A stretch of DNA of 64,000 nt, from NCBI RefSeq assembly GCF_023973165.1, contig NZ_CP099547.1, positions 682,001 to 746,000 on the forward strand, written 5' to 3'. This document shows positions 37,623 through 48,015 of the stretch, piece after piece. Origin of the DNA: Arcanobacterium pinnipediorum (lineage in GTDB: Bacteria > Actinomycetota > Actinomycetes > Actinomycetales > Actinomycetaceae). The notes beneath the pieces were generated by a model. It was not told the origin of the DNA, searched no databases, and worked only from the letters and a program-made list of their open reading frames with translations. Both the position numbers and the translations under genes were made by a program. The stretch's first letter is position 1. Every line of letters begins with the position of its first letter.

Positions 37623-38207
37623 CTAGAGCAGCGCCCACCACAAAAATTCAGCCACCTCACCGCCGTCGACGTTAGCTACTCGGCGCAGTGGGCGAGCCCT
37701 AAACCCGGTTTGGGTGAGCAGATTGGTCATCTTATCGTGGCCGGCAATAACCCAAATATGTATTTCGGTAGCGCCGGCATCCTTGGCGATATCGGTCAGT
37801 GCGGCAAGCATACGGGGTTCGTGTTGCTGGGTTGCTAAACGTGAGGGCACATCAAAGGCTTGGATTTCGAAAGCTAGGCGTTTGCGACCAGTTTCTTCAT
37901 CGAAACCGTGTGGGTCATCGCCCTCAAGAATCACCGGATCTGCTGGTGCGAGCACGGCCAAACCTTCCACGGTTTCATTCGCATCCGCAACCAACACGTG
38001 ATAGCCCGCAATCGCTGGCCGCGATAACGTATCGGTCCACACCGAAGCGAGCGCACCGACGTCGAGCATCATGCGGGTTGCTAAACCTGGACTCGTGCCC
38101 ATTCCGGCACTAATTGCCTCCAACATAGCTTCGGATTGGATCTGCCCGATTGCTAATGCGTCCGAGACAACGGCGGGACGTACAGATAATTTATCGCTAC
38201 TCACCAT
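37623..38207 (-). CDS. GNAT-like acetyltransferase
   Basis: A 194-residue protein starting SVRPAVVSDALAIGQIQSEAM, the usual first beta-helix of the GNAT fold, and ending with a GATEIHIWVIAGHDKMTNLL...GF segment typical of the last strands. The Q/R-x-x-G-x-G/A loop is not clear, so catalytic activity is uncertain. It is transcribed divergently from rnj and converges on the M16 peptidase gene. Confidence 0.6.
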   Translation of the reverse strand: MVSSDKLSVRPAVVSDALAIGQIQSEAMLEAISAGMGTSPGLATRMMLDVGALASVWTDTLSRPAIAGYHVLVADANETVEGLAVLAPADPVILEGDDPHGFDEETGRKRLAFEIQAFDVPSRLATQQHEPRMLAALTDIAKDAGATEIHIWVIAGHDKMTNLLTQTGFRARPLRRVANVDGGEVAEFLWWALL

Positions 38208-38291
38208 CCCATTGTTTCAATCCTGGCAGCTAAATGCGAATCGACACAAATACTCTCCCTATTGTGTTATCAAACGTGAGATACTAGAAGT

Positions 38292-39965
38292 GTGAATGAA
38301 CTATTGCCTCCAAAACTCCAGCCAGATACTGTACGTATTGTTCCGCTTGGCGGAATCGGTGAAATCGGCCGAAACATGACCGTCTTTGAACTCAACGGTC
38401 GTATCCTTATTGTTGACTGCGGCGTGCTCTTCCCAGAAGAATCCCAGCCTGGTGTGGATCTGATCCTTCCAGACTTTGACTACATTCGAGACCGGATGGA
38501 CGACGTCGACGCCATTATTCTCACCCACGGTCACGAAGATCATATCGGCGCTGTTCCATACCTTTTGCGGTTACGAAACGATATTCCGATTATTGGTTCG
38601 GAACTGACTATTGCGCTCATCGAGGCCAAACTTGCCGAACATCGCATCAAGTCGTATGTGATGGTTGTCCAAGAGGGCGACGTCGAACAAATCGGTCCAT
38701 TTGAATGCGAATTTATCGCCGTCAACCACTCCATCCCAGATGCGCTTGCGGTAGCGATTCGTTCGGTAGCTGGAACGATTTTGCACACGGGTGATTTTAA
38801 GATGGATCAGTTGCCCCTCGATGGTCGCATCACTGACCTGCGCACGTTCGCTAGGCTCGCTGATGAAGGTATCGACCTATTCATGGTTGATTCCACGAAC
38901 GCTGAAGTGCCCGGATTCGTGCGGTCCGAAGGCGAAATTGGGCCGGTGCTCGAAAGCGTTTTCGCGCAAGCATCTGGTCAAATCGTGGTGGCATCTTTTG
39001 CTTCGCACGTCCACCGCGTCCAACAAGTACTCAACGCAGCCGCGAAATTTAACCGCAAGGTGTGTTTCGTGGGGCGCTCGATGGTGCGCAACATGGGAAT
39101 TGCTGAAGAACTCGGCTATCTCGATGTCCCTGATAACGTGCTCATTGATTTGAAGAATGCGCACTCGGTTGCACCAGAGCAAATCGTCTACATGTCTACC
39201 GGTTCTCAGGGCGAACCGATGGCTGTGCTCTCTCGTATTGCCAGCGGTAGCCACAAGTCGATTTCGGTGGGGCCAAACGATACCGTCATTTTCGCCTCCT
39301 CGATGATTCCAGGCAACGAAAACTCTGTTTTCCGGTTGATTAACGGGTTGACGAAACTCGGTGCGCGCGTCGTCCATCAAGGAAACGCGAAAGTCCACGT
39401 TTCGGGCCACTCTGCGCAAGGGGAGTTGTTGTATTGCTACAACATCGTCGAACCCGAGTTCGTCATGCCAGTACACGGCGAACCACGTCACCTAGTGGCC
39501 AATGGAGCTATAGCGGTCAAGACCGGTGTTCCAGCAGCACACGTTTTACTCACCGAGGATGGCTCGGTTGTTGATATGCATGACGGCAAGTGTGCCATCG
39601 TTGGCGAAGTGCCCTGCGGTCACGTCTATGTTGATGGATCGTCGGTCGGTGAAATCACCGAAGCTGAACTCACTGATCGCTTAACGCTCGGCGAGGAAGG
39701 CTTCATCGCCGTCTTTGCTGTAGTTGACGGGCAAAAGCGCGCGATTATCGCCGGCCCACATATTCAAGCGCGCGGAATGGCAGAAGACGATTCCGTCTTT
39801 GATAATATCTTGCCCAAGGTCACTCAAGCCCTTGAAGAAGCAATCGCTTCCGAAGGTGCAACAACCTACCATATGCAGCAAGCTATGCGTCGGGTTTTGG
39901 GCCGCTGGGCGGCCAAGTCGCTTCGCCGTTCGCCGCTGATCATTCCAACGGTGATCGAAGCCTAA
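38292..39965 (+). CDS. rnj: Ribonuclease J
   Basis: RNase J is an endo- and 5'-exoribonuclease of the metallo-beta-lactamase/beta-CASP class. The metal motif THGHEDHIGA (about residues 78-87, HxHxDH type) is present, together with HTGDFKMD and the beta-CASP features SFASHVHRVQQ and HVSGHSAQGE. The 557-residue length is normal. Start is a GTG. In many actinobacteria ftsK follows soon after; here about 17 kb of island DNA comes first. Confidence 0.95.
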   Translation: MNELLPPKLQPDTVRIVPLGGIGEIGRNMTVFELNGRILIVDCGVLFPEESQPGVDLILPDFDYIRDRMDDVDAIILTHGHEDHIGAVPYLLRLRNDIPIIGSELTIALIEAKLAEHRIKSYVMVVQEGDVEQIGPFECEFIAVNHSIPDALAVAIRSVAGTILHTGDFKMDQLPLDGRITDLRTFARLADEGIDLFMVDSTNAEVPGFVRSEGEIGPVLESVFAQASGQIVVASFASHVHRVQQVLNAAAKFNRKVCFVGRSMVRNMGIAEELGYLDVPDNVLIDLKNAHSVAPEQIVYMSTGSQGEPMAVLSRIASGSHKSISVGPNDTVIFASSMIPGNENSVFRLINGLTKLGARVVHQGNAKVHVSGHSAQGELLYCYNIVEPEFVMPVHGEPRHLVANGAIAVKTGVPAAHVLLTEDGSVVDMHDGKCAIVGEVPCGHVYVDGSSVGEITEAELTDRLTLGEEGFIAVFAVVDGQKRAIIAGPHIQARGMAEDDSVFDNILPKVTQALEEAIASEGATTYHMQQAMRRVLGRWAAKSLRRSPLIIPTVIEA

Positions 39966-40000
39966 GGATAAGCTCGAAAGCTGTTAGGCTAATAGTTTTG

Positions 40001-40034
40001 AAGGTTGGGAACATTTACCGATGCTCCCAACCTT
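40001..40034 (+). terminator. Terminator after rnj
   Basis: A 10-bp perfect stem pairs 40001-40010 with 40025-40034, with a 14-base loop. Only a mixed CTTCG follows, so it is of medium strength. Confidence 0.55.
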
Positions 40035-40105
40035 CTTCGTATGAGTCGTGAGAACAATGTGAACGAGGCAAAGGTTTTCTACTGAGATTAATACGATTAT
40101 TGGTA

Positions 40106-40312
40106 TTATTTCTTTAGCTTCTGAATGCCCGCTTGATTGATCCATTCCTCGGAAAAGCCGCATCTACAACAGACATATATATCGACTAAAACTGCGGAAA
40201 AATAAGTCAAACCTACTACTATATTGTTTCCTACGCTGTAGGTCCTTGCACTTCCGGGGACCTTGACAAGTTCATTACTGGAGCACTTTGGGCATTTATG
40301 AGTATTTTTCAT
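40106..40312 (-). CDS. Small zinc-ribbon membrane-associated protein
   Basis: Sixty-eight residues. CPKC near residue 8 and CCRC near residue 48 form a zinc-ribbon pair, and between them lies a hydrophobic stretch (NIVVGLTYFSAVLVDIYV) that could be a membrane segment or the ribbon core. It ends in a basic tail. GGGGTGA stands before the ATG. AT-rich flanks and no partner gene suggest an orphan acquired gene. From 40313 to 40497 I see no gene. Confidence 0.6.
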   Translation of the reverse strand: MKNTHKCPKCSSNELVKVPGSARTYSVGNNIVVGLTYFSAVLVDIYVCCRCGFSEEWINQAGIQKLKK

Positions 40313-40497
40313 GGAAAAGTCACCCCATCATATTTTAATTTATTTTACCATTTGTCATTATTGTAAAAACCGTGGCTGGCCTATAGCTCAAGTAACCAGT
40401 ACCGTGTGCATTCAGTTTGCATTTTCGGTATGAGACTGGCGATTTCCGCGGGTTTTTGGCTGGAAATGTAAATTGGATGTACAAGAGGCGCCATAGA

Positions 40498-40534
40498 GGT
40501 GGCTGGGTTCTGAAAATCTCAGAACCCGGCCACC
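40498..40534 (-). terminator. Terminator of the broken iron ABC operon
   Basis: A 16-bp stem pairs 40498-40513 with 40519-40534, with one G-U pair and a 5-base loop. It lies just past the end of the minus-strand ATPase gene. No clear T run follows. Confidence 0.6.
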
Positions 40535-40556
40535 AGTGAAGAGGTAATTCAAAGTA

Positions 40557-41519
40557 TCAAGCTGCTGGCAACGCCCACGCTTTACGCGGATCGAAGGAGA
40601 TTCTCGCCCAATCACCTTCGGCTGCGATTTTGTCGATATCCGGATCGGATTCGATGACAACGATCGTGCCGGATTCGCTTTCCACTACGTATTCAACATG
40701 GTCACCGAAGAACACGGTGGATAACACGTGAACCGTGCGGCCAACGATTGCGCGTGGATCACTATCGGCAAGTCCTACGAGGCGGATCGATTCTGGACGA
40801 ACAAGGACAACTGTTTCTTCGCTATTGGCTACCGTACTATGCGCTGGAACTGTTAATTCTTCCTGCAACACATTCACACGCACTTGATCAGTTTCTCGCT
40901 CTAGGACATCACACGGTAAGAAGTTTGCACGTCCAATAAAATCAGCAACGAACACGGTAGCAGGGTGACGGTAAATCTCTTCTGGAGATGCCACTTGCTC
41001 GATTCGGCCGTTGTTCATCACTAACACCCGATCAGACAAGGTCATAGCTTCAGACTGATCGTGGGTCATATACAGCGAGGTAATTCCCAGCCGGCGTTGC
41101 ATCTGCCGTAATTCCATCCGCATGCGCTCACGGAGTTCGGCATCCAGGTTCGATAGCGGTTCATCGAATAACAATACTTTCGGTTGCATGACGATTGCTC
41201 GGGCTAACGCTACACGCTGTTGTTGGCCACCAGAAAGTTGAGAAGGAGCGCGGTCTTGCAAAGCAGTCAAACTCATCGATGCTAATACTGCATCCACGGC
41301 AGAGTCCATCTCAGCGCGTTTCATTTTCTTGATCTTTAAGCCGTATTCGATATTCTCGCGGACTGTCAGATGTGGGAAGAGCGCATAAGATTGGAACACC
41401 ATAGTCATTGGCCGTTTCTCTGGTGTCACTGCCACGATGTCCTTGCCATCGAGTTAGATAGGGCCAGAGGATGGTGTTTCAAAGCCAGCAACCATGCGTA
41501 GTGTTGTTGTTTTATTCAT
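40557..41519 (-). pseudogene. Iron(III)/spermidine-type ABC ATPase, truncated inside Walker A
   Basis: The frame from 41519 reads MNKTTTLRMVAGFETP, that is, the gene begins in the middle of the Walker A motif (normally GxGKTTTLR). It meets an in-frame TAA at 41454 where GPI*LDGKDI should read on. From 41435 the rest is a good FbpC/PotA-like ATPase: Q-loop VFQSYALFPHLTV, signature LSGGQQQRVALARA, Walker B VLLFDEPLSNLD, and a C-terminal TOBE domain. Without Walker A it cannot bind ATP normally. It lies beside a broken permease on the same strand, so the operon has been lost by deletion. Confidence 0.85.
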
Positions 41520-41566
41520 GAGAGGTTTCTTTCCTAGGTTCGTGCACGTTCAGTATGAATTGACTA

Positions 41567-41905
41567 TTATTTGTGGCTACTGTTAGGTAGCTTTTTCTTT
41601 AACTTTGTCCACCCATCGCCAAGAATCAGTTCGATAATTCCGATTACTACAATGACGATCAAGAACAACACCATTGAAAACGCGAATGCGTTTCCGAATC
41701 GGCCAGCATCAACTTCTGCCAAAATCTTCTTCGTCATAATCTGAACATCTGGAGTGTCCAAGAAAATCACGGGGAGAGGGTTGTCATCGCACGTGCAAAT
41801 GCATAAATTAAGCCAGCGGCAAGAGCAGGTTTAATCAATGGCAGTGTGACTTTCCGGAAAGTCTTGAAAGAATCGGCGCCAAGGGATGGGAAGAATTTAG
41901 GGATC
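41567..41905 (-). pseudogene. Iron-type ABC permease, C-terminal remnant with frameshift
   Basis: Reading leftwards from 41905, FFPSLGADSFKTFRKVTLPL, then a helix and ARAMTTLSP, is the cytoplasmic EAA loop of a binding-protein-dependent permease. At 41771-41774 a run of four G (C on the coding strand) lacks one base. After that shift the frame continues as VIFLDTPDVQIMTKKIL and a last helix to the stop at 41567. The N-terminal two thirds are missing, replaced by an IS30-type element. It belongs with the truncated ATPase to its left. Confidence 0.8.
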
Positions 41906-43190
41906 GTTGTAACGCCTAATCAGAGAAAGGGTGTTTTGGGGTGTTGTGGGAGTATCAAGGTGTTCAGTATCCGACGCGTTCATTGATGTGTGTAGCTAGG
42001 CGGGCTCATTATGTGGAGTTACTCAATTCGGGCTTGAATTTCACCCAAGCCGCTAAGGGTGTGGGTGTTTCTAAACGTACGGGTAAGGTCTGGCGAAATG
42101 GGCGCACTCGCGCAACTGGGCGTAACGAGAAGCCACGTGTGGATTGGTACCGTGTGAGTAAGGAGATGCCCAAAGAAATATCTTCTCGTTATTTATCCCA
42201 AAAAGAGCGTATTGTGATTGCAGACATGCTCACGACTGGTTCCTTGATCGGGGATATCGCGCGCCGGCTAGGACGCGCTCCATAGAGTATTAGCCGAGAG
42301 ATACGAGCCAATACAAATCCCGATACTGACGTCTATGAACCGCATCGAGCACATCAACTATCACATTGCCGGTTCACACGCCCCAAGACAGCGAAAATAC
42401 ATGCCAACCGCCGTGTTGTTTGCTCTGGACGAGAAATACTTAGCAAAGCATTAGATCCCAGCACAAATCAGTGGCAGACTAAAAATGATGTTCCCTGATG
42501 ATGATTTGCATGCGTGTGTGTGCTGAGACGATCTATCAAGCGATCTATGTTCATGCTAAAGGTAGTTTAAAACTTGATGTGAAGAAAGCTTTGCGAAGCG
42601 GGAGGGCTGTTCGCAAGCCGCGCGCTCACACTCAAGAATGTCGCCCGTGTTTGCGTGAACTAATGGTGATGATTCATGAACAGTTAGAAGATATGGAAAC
42701 GTGTGTGGTTCTTGGGCATTGGGAAGCAGACCTTATCCCAGGTGCCGGGAACAAAAGCGCTATAGGCACACTCGTAGAATGAACAACTCGTTTCACCATG
42801 CTGCTTCACCTACCTGACCGTCACGACGCTGGCAGCGTGCAAGAAGCAATCGTAAAGAAAATGGTTGATCTTCCAAAACTGTTACGTAACTGTTTAACCT
42901 GGGATCAAGGCTCGCAAATGGCTCTCCATTCACGTGTATCTACCGAGTTAGACATGGACGCATATTTCTGTGATCCATACTCACCATGGCAGCGCGGAAC
43001 AAACGAAGACACAAACGGACTACTTCGCCAATACTTCCCAAAAGGAACCGACCTGAGCCAATTCTCCGAGGCCTACCTCGACGGAGTCGCCGAAGAACTT
43101 AACGACCGTCCGCGCAAAACACTCAACTGGGATAAACCAAGCGAACAAATCATCGAACTAATCAACAACGACTGTTGCAACCACCACTAG
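41905..43190 (+). mobile_element. Degenerate IS30-family insertion sequence
   Basis: The ends carry a short inverted core GTTGYAAC (41906-41913 and 43174-43181). The element interrupts an ABC permease remnant on the left. Borders are accurate to about ten bases. No target duplication could be found. Confidence 0.65.
41941..43190 (+). pseudogene. IS30-family transposase, broken
   Basis: The N-terminal HTH part (NFTQAAKGVGVSKRTGKVW) runs to a TAG at 42283, where RAP*SISREIRAN shows that the protein should continue. Two further frames supply the middle (ETIYQAIYVHAKG, WEADLIPG with the first catalytic Asp) and, after another stop at 42780, the end (WDQGSQMALH, then SPWQRGTNEDTNGLLRQYF with the catalytic Glu). 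The DDE order is complete but at least three lesions inactivate it. Confidence 0.85.
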
Positions 43191-43236
43191 AACCCGCCCC
43201 ATTGATGCCCTGCCTGTGGGTGGGGGAACTGGATTA

Positions 43237-44223
43237 ATGGTGAAGAAGTTCAGTAAGCACACTCCTGAGCAGATTGTCCGCAAGCTCGACAAGGCTCGGG
43301 AGTTGAAGGAATCAGGATCAACCACGGCTCAGATCTTGACCGAGCTGGGCATCAGTGAGGCGATGTTGAACCGGTGGCAAGCTACCTATGGGTCGATGAC
43401 CAAGAACGAAGCCAAAGAGCTACCAGCGCCTGCGCGATGAAAACACGCGCCTGAAGCGGCTTTTGGGTCAAGCTGAGCTGGAAAAGCAGCATGGAAAGAA
43501 TTGTCGGAGGGAAACTTCTAAGCCCAGCTCGCCGCCATGATACCGTCTGGCATCTCGTTGGGCTGGGCTATTCCTAAAGACTTGCTTGCCAGATTGTCGG
43601 GCTTTCCCTTAGTGCTTATCGGCGTGCCAGAATCTATGATGGCGAGCCTAATAAATACGCGGACCTATGTCAGCGGATGCGTCAATGGTCACGCACTGCG
43701 TGATGTGCCTGCGGGTTAGTATCCGGGTGATGTTTGGGCTCTTGATTTCCAGTTCGATTCGACCTGGCACGGCAAGATACTCAAGATCTGCAACATTATC
43801 GATGAATACACCCGCGAACACGTCACTTTCGCAGTCGACAAGACACTTAATACGGCGTCAGTGATCGAACTTCTCGACCTTGCCTGCCTCGAGCACGGCC
43901 AACGCCCCAGAGTGATCTGCATGGACAACGGACCCGAATTCATCGCTCACACACTACAAGAATGGGCTAGCGAAGAGCAGACCATTCAGGCGTTCACTCC
44001 GCCCGGCAAGCCCTGGCATAACGGCTTCGTTGAATCGTTCCATAACCGGATGAGAGACGAACTCTTAGAAGACAACAGTATCGAAAGCCTCAATCACGCC
44101 CGCATGCTCGTGGCTCAATGGTCACGACGCTATAGTAACTTCCATCCGCATTCGTCGCTGGGCTACCTCAGCCCACGCCAGTACGCGGAACAATGGAGAC
44201 GAGAAAACACGGTCAACGCTTAA
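43237..44223 (+). pseudogene. IS3-family transposase (OrfA and broken OrfB)
   Basis: OrfA from 43237 (MVKKFSKHTPEQIVRKLDKA) has the HTH of IS3-type elements and ends at 43440. OrfB is broken by several stops and shifts between 43440 and 43750, then reads WALDFQFDSTWHGKI, CMDNGPEFIAHTLQEW and PGKPWHNGFVESFHNRM, a complete rve integrase end with the second and third catalytic acids. The group looks like IS407. The element fills about 43200-44230; terminal repeats are not clear. Confidence 0.8.
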
Positions 44224-44320
44224 ACCAACCGGACCTAATTCTTATACCAGAGTGAATGGTAAATATCTTATGGAAATAGTAAATTTATTGTATTCTATTT
44301 TTGAAGAGGAGGTGAATAGA

Positions 44321-44398
44321 ATGATCTCAAAAGTTAAAGTTCCAACAGTGGTCAAGCATGGATGCGGCGTGAGCCATTGGTCTAAGCAGCTCATGTAG
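44321..44398 (+). CDS. Short peptide, possible modified-peptide (RiPP) precursor
   Basis: A 25-codon frame, MISKVKVPTVVKHGCGVSHW followed by SKQLM, directly after an almost ideal ribosome site AGAGGAGGTGA (44305-44315). The DNA around it is AT-rich, unlike the IS to the left. The next gene, 14 bases on, is a SPASM-domain protein, and an ABC exporter follows, which is the usual company of a radical-SAM-modified peptide. The peptide has one Cys, one Trp and a basic middle. It could also be the leftover front of a longer precursor cut by deletion. I know no matching family. Confidence 0.45.
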   Translation: MISKVKVPTVVKHGCGVSHWSKQLM

Positions 44399-44412
44399 AC
44401 ACGAACGGATGT

Positions 44413-44793
44413 TTGCCAATCCAATGGCTACTTGATGTCATAGAAGAAATTGATATATCTATTTGTTTGACACTTCCTAGTGACCATAATCGACACTCGT
44501 GTAAAATCTATGCTGATGGTTCAGTGACTATTTGTGATGCAATAAAACGGGAACAAGCGCGTTGTAACGTAAAAGAGCTCGTCACAGACCCATCTTTAAT
44601 AAACGAAGTCTATCGAGAGATCAAACTTCGAGATCCATTAGCTGATCTAAAGTGTTTTTCGTGTATGGAAAAACTTGTCTGTGGCGGAATGAAATGGTGT
44701 ATGAACAATACTTGCCAAAGTGGCGAAGCTAAATGGATCTCGAGGGAGAATTTACAAATAATGCTGTGTGGCACCGAGGCGGAGCACGAATAG
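44413..44793 (+). CDS. SPASM-domain protein, probably a truncated radical SAM maturase
   Basis: About 126 residues from a TTG. CKIYADGSVTIC (C-x5-G-x4-C), then CFSCMEKLVC (C-x2-C-x5-C) and a last Cys near LCGTE make up a SPASM auxiliary iron-sulfur domain, which is found at the C-terminus of peptide-modifying radical SAM enzymes. The radical SAM core with its CxxxCxxC motif is absent: upstream there is only the 25-codon peptide. So it is either a deletion remnant or a stand-alone partner domain; the former seems likelier. The ABC exporter starts two bases after its stop. Confidence 0.6.
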   Translation: MPIQWLLDVIEEIDISICLTLPSDHNRHSCKIYADGSVTICDAIKREQARCNVKELVTDPSLINEVYREIKLRDPLADLKCFSCMEKLVCGGMKWCMNNTCQSGEAKWISRENLQIMLCGTEAEHE

Positions 44794-44794
44794 T

Positions 44795-46426
44795 ATGAAA
44801 GATTTTATAGAGAAAAATCCCTTGCTGACAGCGCGTTATATTGTCGTATCTGTGCTTTCAGCAATCCTTGAAACAGGGATTGCCTTTATTTTGGCCGCGC
44901 TCGCGGCATCGATAACTGGGCATGGAACGTATTCGTCAATGACGGTAGCATTGTTTGCTGTCTTTTACCTGATCCCGCTGGGACTTGTTGATTGGCGTCG
45001 GGCGCTACTAGTGAACCGTTTATCGGTTCGATATATGACGCAGATGCGTGCAGAAATCATTCGTACGGGAGTGAATGCATCCCTTCCGGTTGATAGAGGC
45101 GTAGTGCGTTCTCCAAGAGCTTTTCAATCTGCGCTTATCAATGATGCGGAGATGATTGCTGAAGATTACGCGAAGTCGTTTTTCTCTGTTGTTCAGCAGG
45201 CTATTTTGTTGTGTGCTGGGCTGGTAGGAACGGCGTTGATTAATGTTTATTTCTTACCTATTGTTGTTTTGCTGTCAGTATGTTCGTTGTTTTTGCCTAA
45301 GCTGGCAGAACGGCGTTTGCGAACGTCACAAGCACAGTTAGCAGAGTCGAAAGGGCAGCTACTTAATGCAGTATCGGTAGTTAGCGCTGGACTTGAATCG
45401 ATTCTTTCCGTGCGACGGTCACGCAGAGTGGAAGACTTGTTGATTTCGAAAAATTCTGAACTGGAGGGTGCAACAAATCGCCGTAATGACATCCGGACGT
45501 TCGTGTGGACTCTTACCTGGATTTTCGGCTTGCTGATTATTATTGGCGTATGGAGCGCGGGTGCGATTGCAGCTGAATACGGGTGGGCTACTATTGCAGA
45601 AATTGTTGCGCTGGCGCAGCTTATGACCCAGGTTGCGGGGCCATTCCAAGAGATTGCGGAACGGTATGCGCAGATTCTTGGTGGGCATGAACAGTTAACT
45701 AACGTGAAGACTTTGTTGCGTCCGATATTCGACGCCGATTCAGCCGTCACGCATGTTCCCCAAATATCAGATGATTTTGGCTTGGACGTGTCTGGGCTAA
45801 ACGTGCGTATCGATGATAAAACGCTACTGCACGACGTGGATTTGTCTATTCCTGCGGGTGCGCGAGTACTGGTCCGAGGTGCGAGCGGATGCGGAAAAAG
45901 TACACTACTACGAGCGCTTGCGGGAAGTGTACCGACCACGGGCACAGTCACATACGGTGATCTGGTCTTTGACGAATTCCGAAGCCGGGCAGGTGTTATC
46001 GTCTTAGCTACTCAAGAGTCGTTCATTATTCCGGGGACTCTGGCCGAGAATCTTGATCCTCATGCTGACAAGCCTGATCGAGAATCGATCGTGTCAGCGT
46101 TTATTCCAGTACTTGGGCCGCTTGCGCATCATGCTCGTCATTTCCCAGATACTCCTGCTGAAAAACTATCTGGCGGAGAAAAGAAACGTGTTCATCTGCT
46201 CCGCACACTTCTTGCAGAACCACCGGTGTTGCTGGCTGATGAGATTACTACGGGGCTGGATGCGACTTCTGCTGTGGATGTGCTTCGTTTTGTTAATTCG
46301 TCGCATGCTCAGATCGTGTTAAGCATTGTGCATGATCTGCCAGATACCTCGCATAACCTTGGTTTTACGCATGAGCTGACAATCCATGACGGCCGAGTAA
46401 CTCAGTTCGTTCCAGTGACTGTATAA
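44795..46426 (+). CDS. ABC exporter, fused membrane and ATPase domains
   Basis: A 543-residue half-transporter. Residues 1-310 hold six membrane helices of an exporter-type domain. The ATPase has Walker A GASGCGKSTLLRALAG (about 365-380), signature KLSGGEKKRVHLLRTLL, Walker B VLLADEITTGLD and switch SIVHD. The closest look is CydC/CydD or peptide-exporter type; there is no peptidase domain. The ATG at 44795 follows the SPASM stop directly, so they are coupled. It appears intact, unlike its neighbours, and may export the peptide product. Confidence 0.85.
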   Translation: MKDFIEKNPLLTARYIVVSVLSAILETGIAFILAALAASITGHGTYSSMTVALFAVFYLIPLGLVDWRRALLVNRLSVRYMTQMRAEIIRTGVNASLPVDRGVVRSPRAFQSALINDAEMIAEDYAKSFFSVVQQAILLCAGLVGTALINVYFLPIVVLLSVCSLFLPKLAERRLRTSQAQLAESKGQLLNAVSVVSAGLESILSVRRSRRVEDLLISKNSELEGATNRRNDIRTFVWTLTWIFGLLIIIGVWSAGAIAAEYGWATIAEIVALAQLMTQVAGPFQEIAERYAQILGGHEQLTNVKTLLRPIFDADSAVTHVPQISDDFGLDVSGLNVRIDDKTLLHDVDLSIPAGARVLVRGASGCGKSTLLRALAGSVPTTGTVTYGDLVFDEFRSRAGVIVLATQESFIIPGTLAENLDPHADKPDRESIVSAFIPVLGPLAHHARHFPDTPAEKLSGGEKKRVHLLRTLLAEPPVLLADEITTGLDATSAVDVLRFVNSSHAQIVLSIVHDLPDTSHNLGFTHELTIHDGRVTQFVPVTV

Positions 46427-46448
46427 AACAAGATTGGTGCGTTTGGTA

Positions 46449-46461
46449 TGAACCCTGTTTG

Positions 46462-46462
<1 letters not shown>
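46449..46462. repeat. Orphan end of the IS found complete at 54281-55596
   Basis: TGAACCCTGTTTGT equals the left end of the element at 54281. Here it is cut off and directly joined to the left end of the degenerate IS copy that starts at 46462. Confidence 0.7.
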
Positions 46463-47781
<1,319 letters not shown>

Positions 47782-48015
47782 ATACAGAGCCATACGTGCG
47801 CGCACATATCAAGTGCTAAAACCATGGATAAACCGTCATTTGGGGTGGCTTGAGGGTGAGCTTGCGCTACGGCAAAGAGTGTGGGTGTGGCAGTGTTGGT
47901 CTGCTTGAGTCGGGGTGGGGTGCTGTAAAGTTCTAGAGGTGACTGTTAGGTTGCGGTGATGTGTACGCGCCGCGCGTAGCGGCGGGATTCATGTGTGCCG
48001 CTGCGAGGAGGTGTG

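Noticed and set aside
44413..44793. SPASM protein as a full radical SAM enzyme
   Set aside because: There is no CxxxCxxC motif and only 14 bases separate it from the upstream stop; the core is absent from this DNA.
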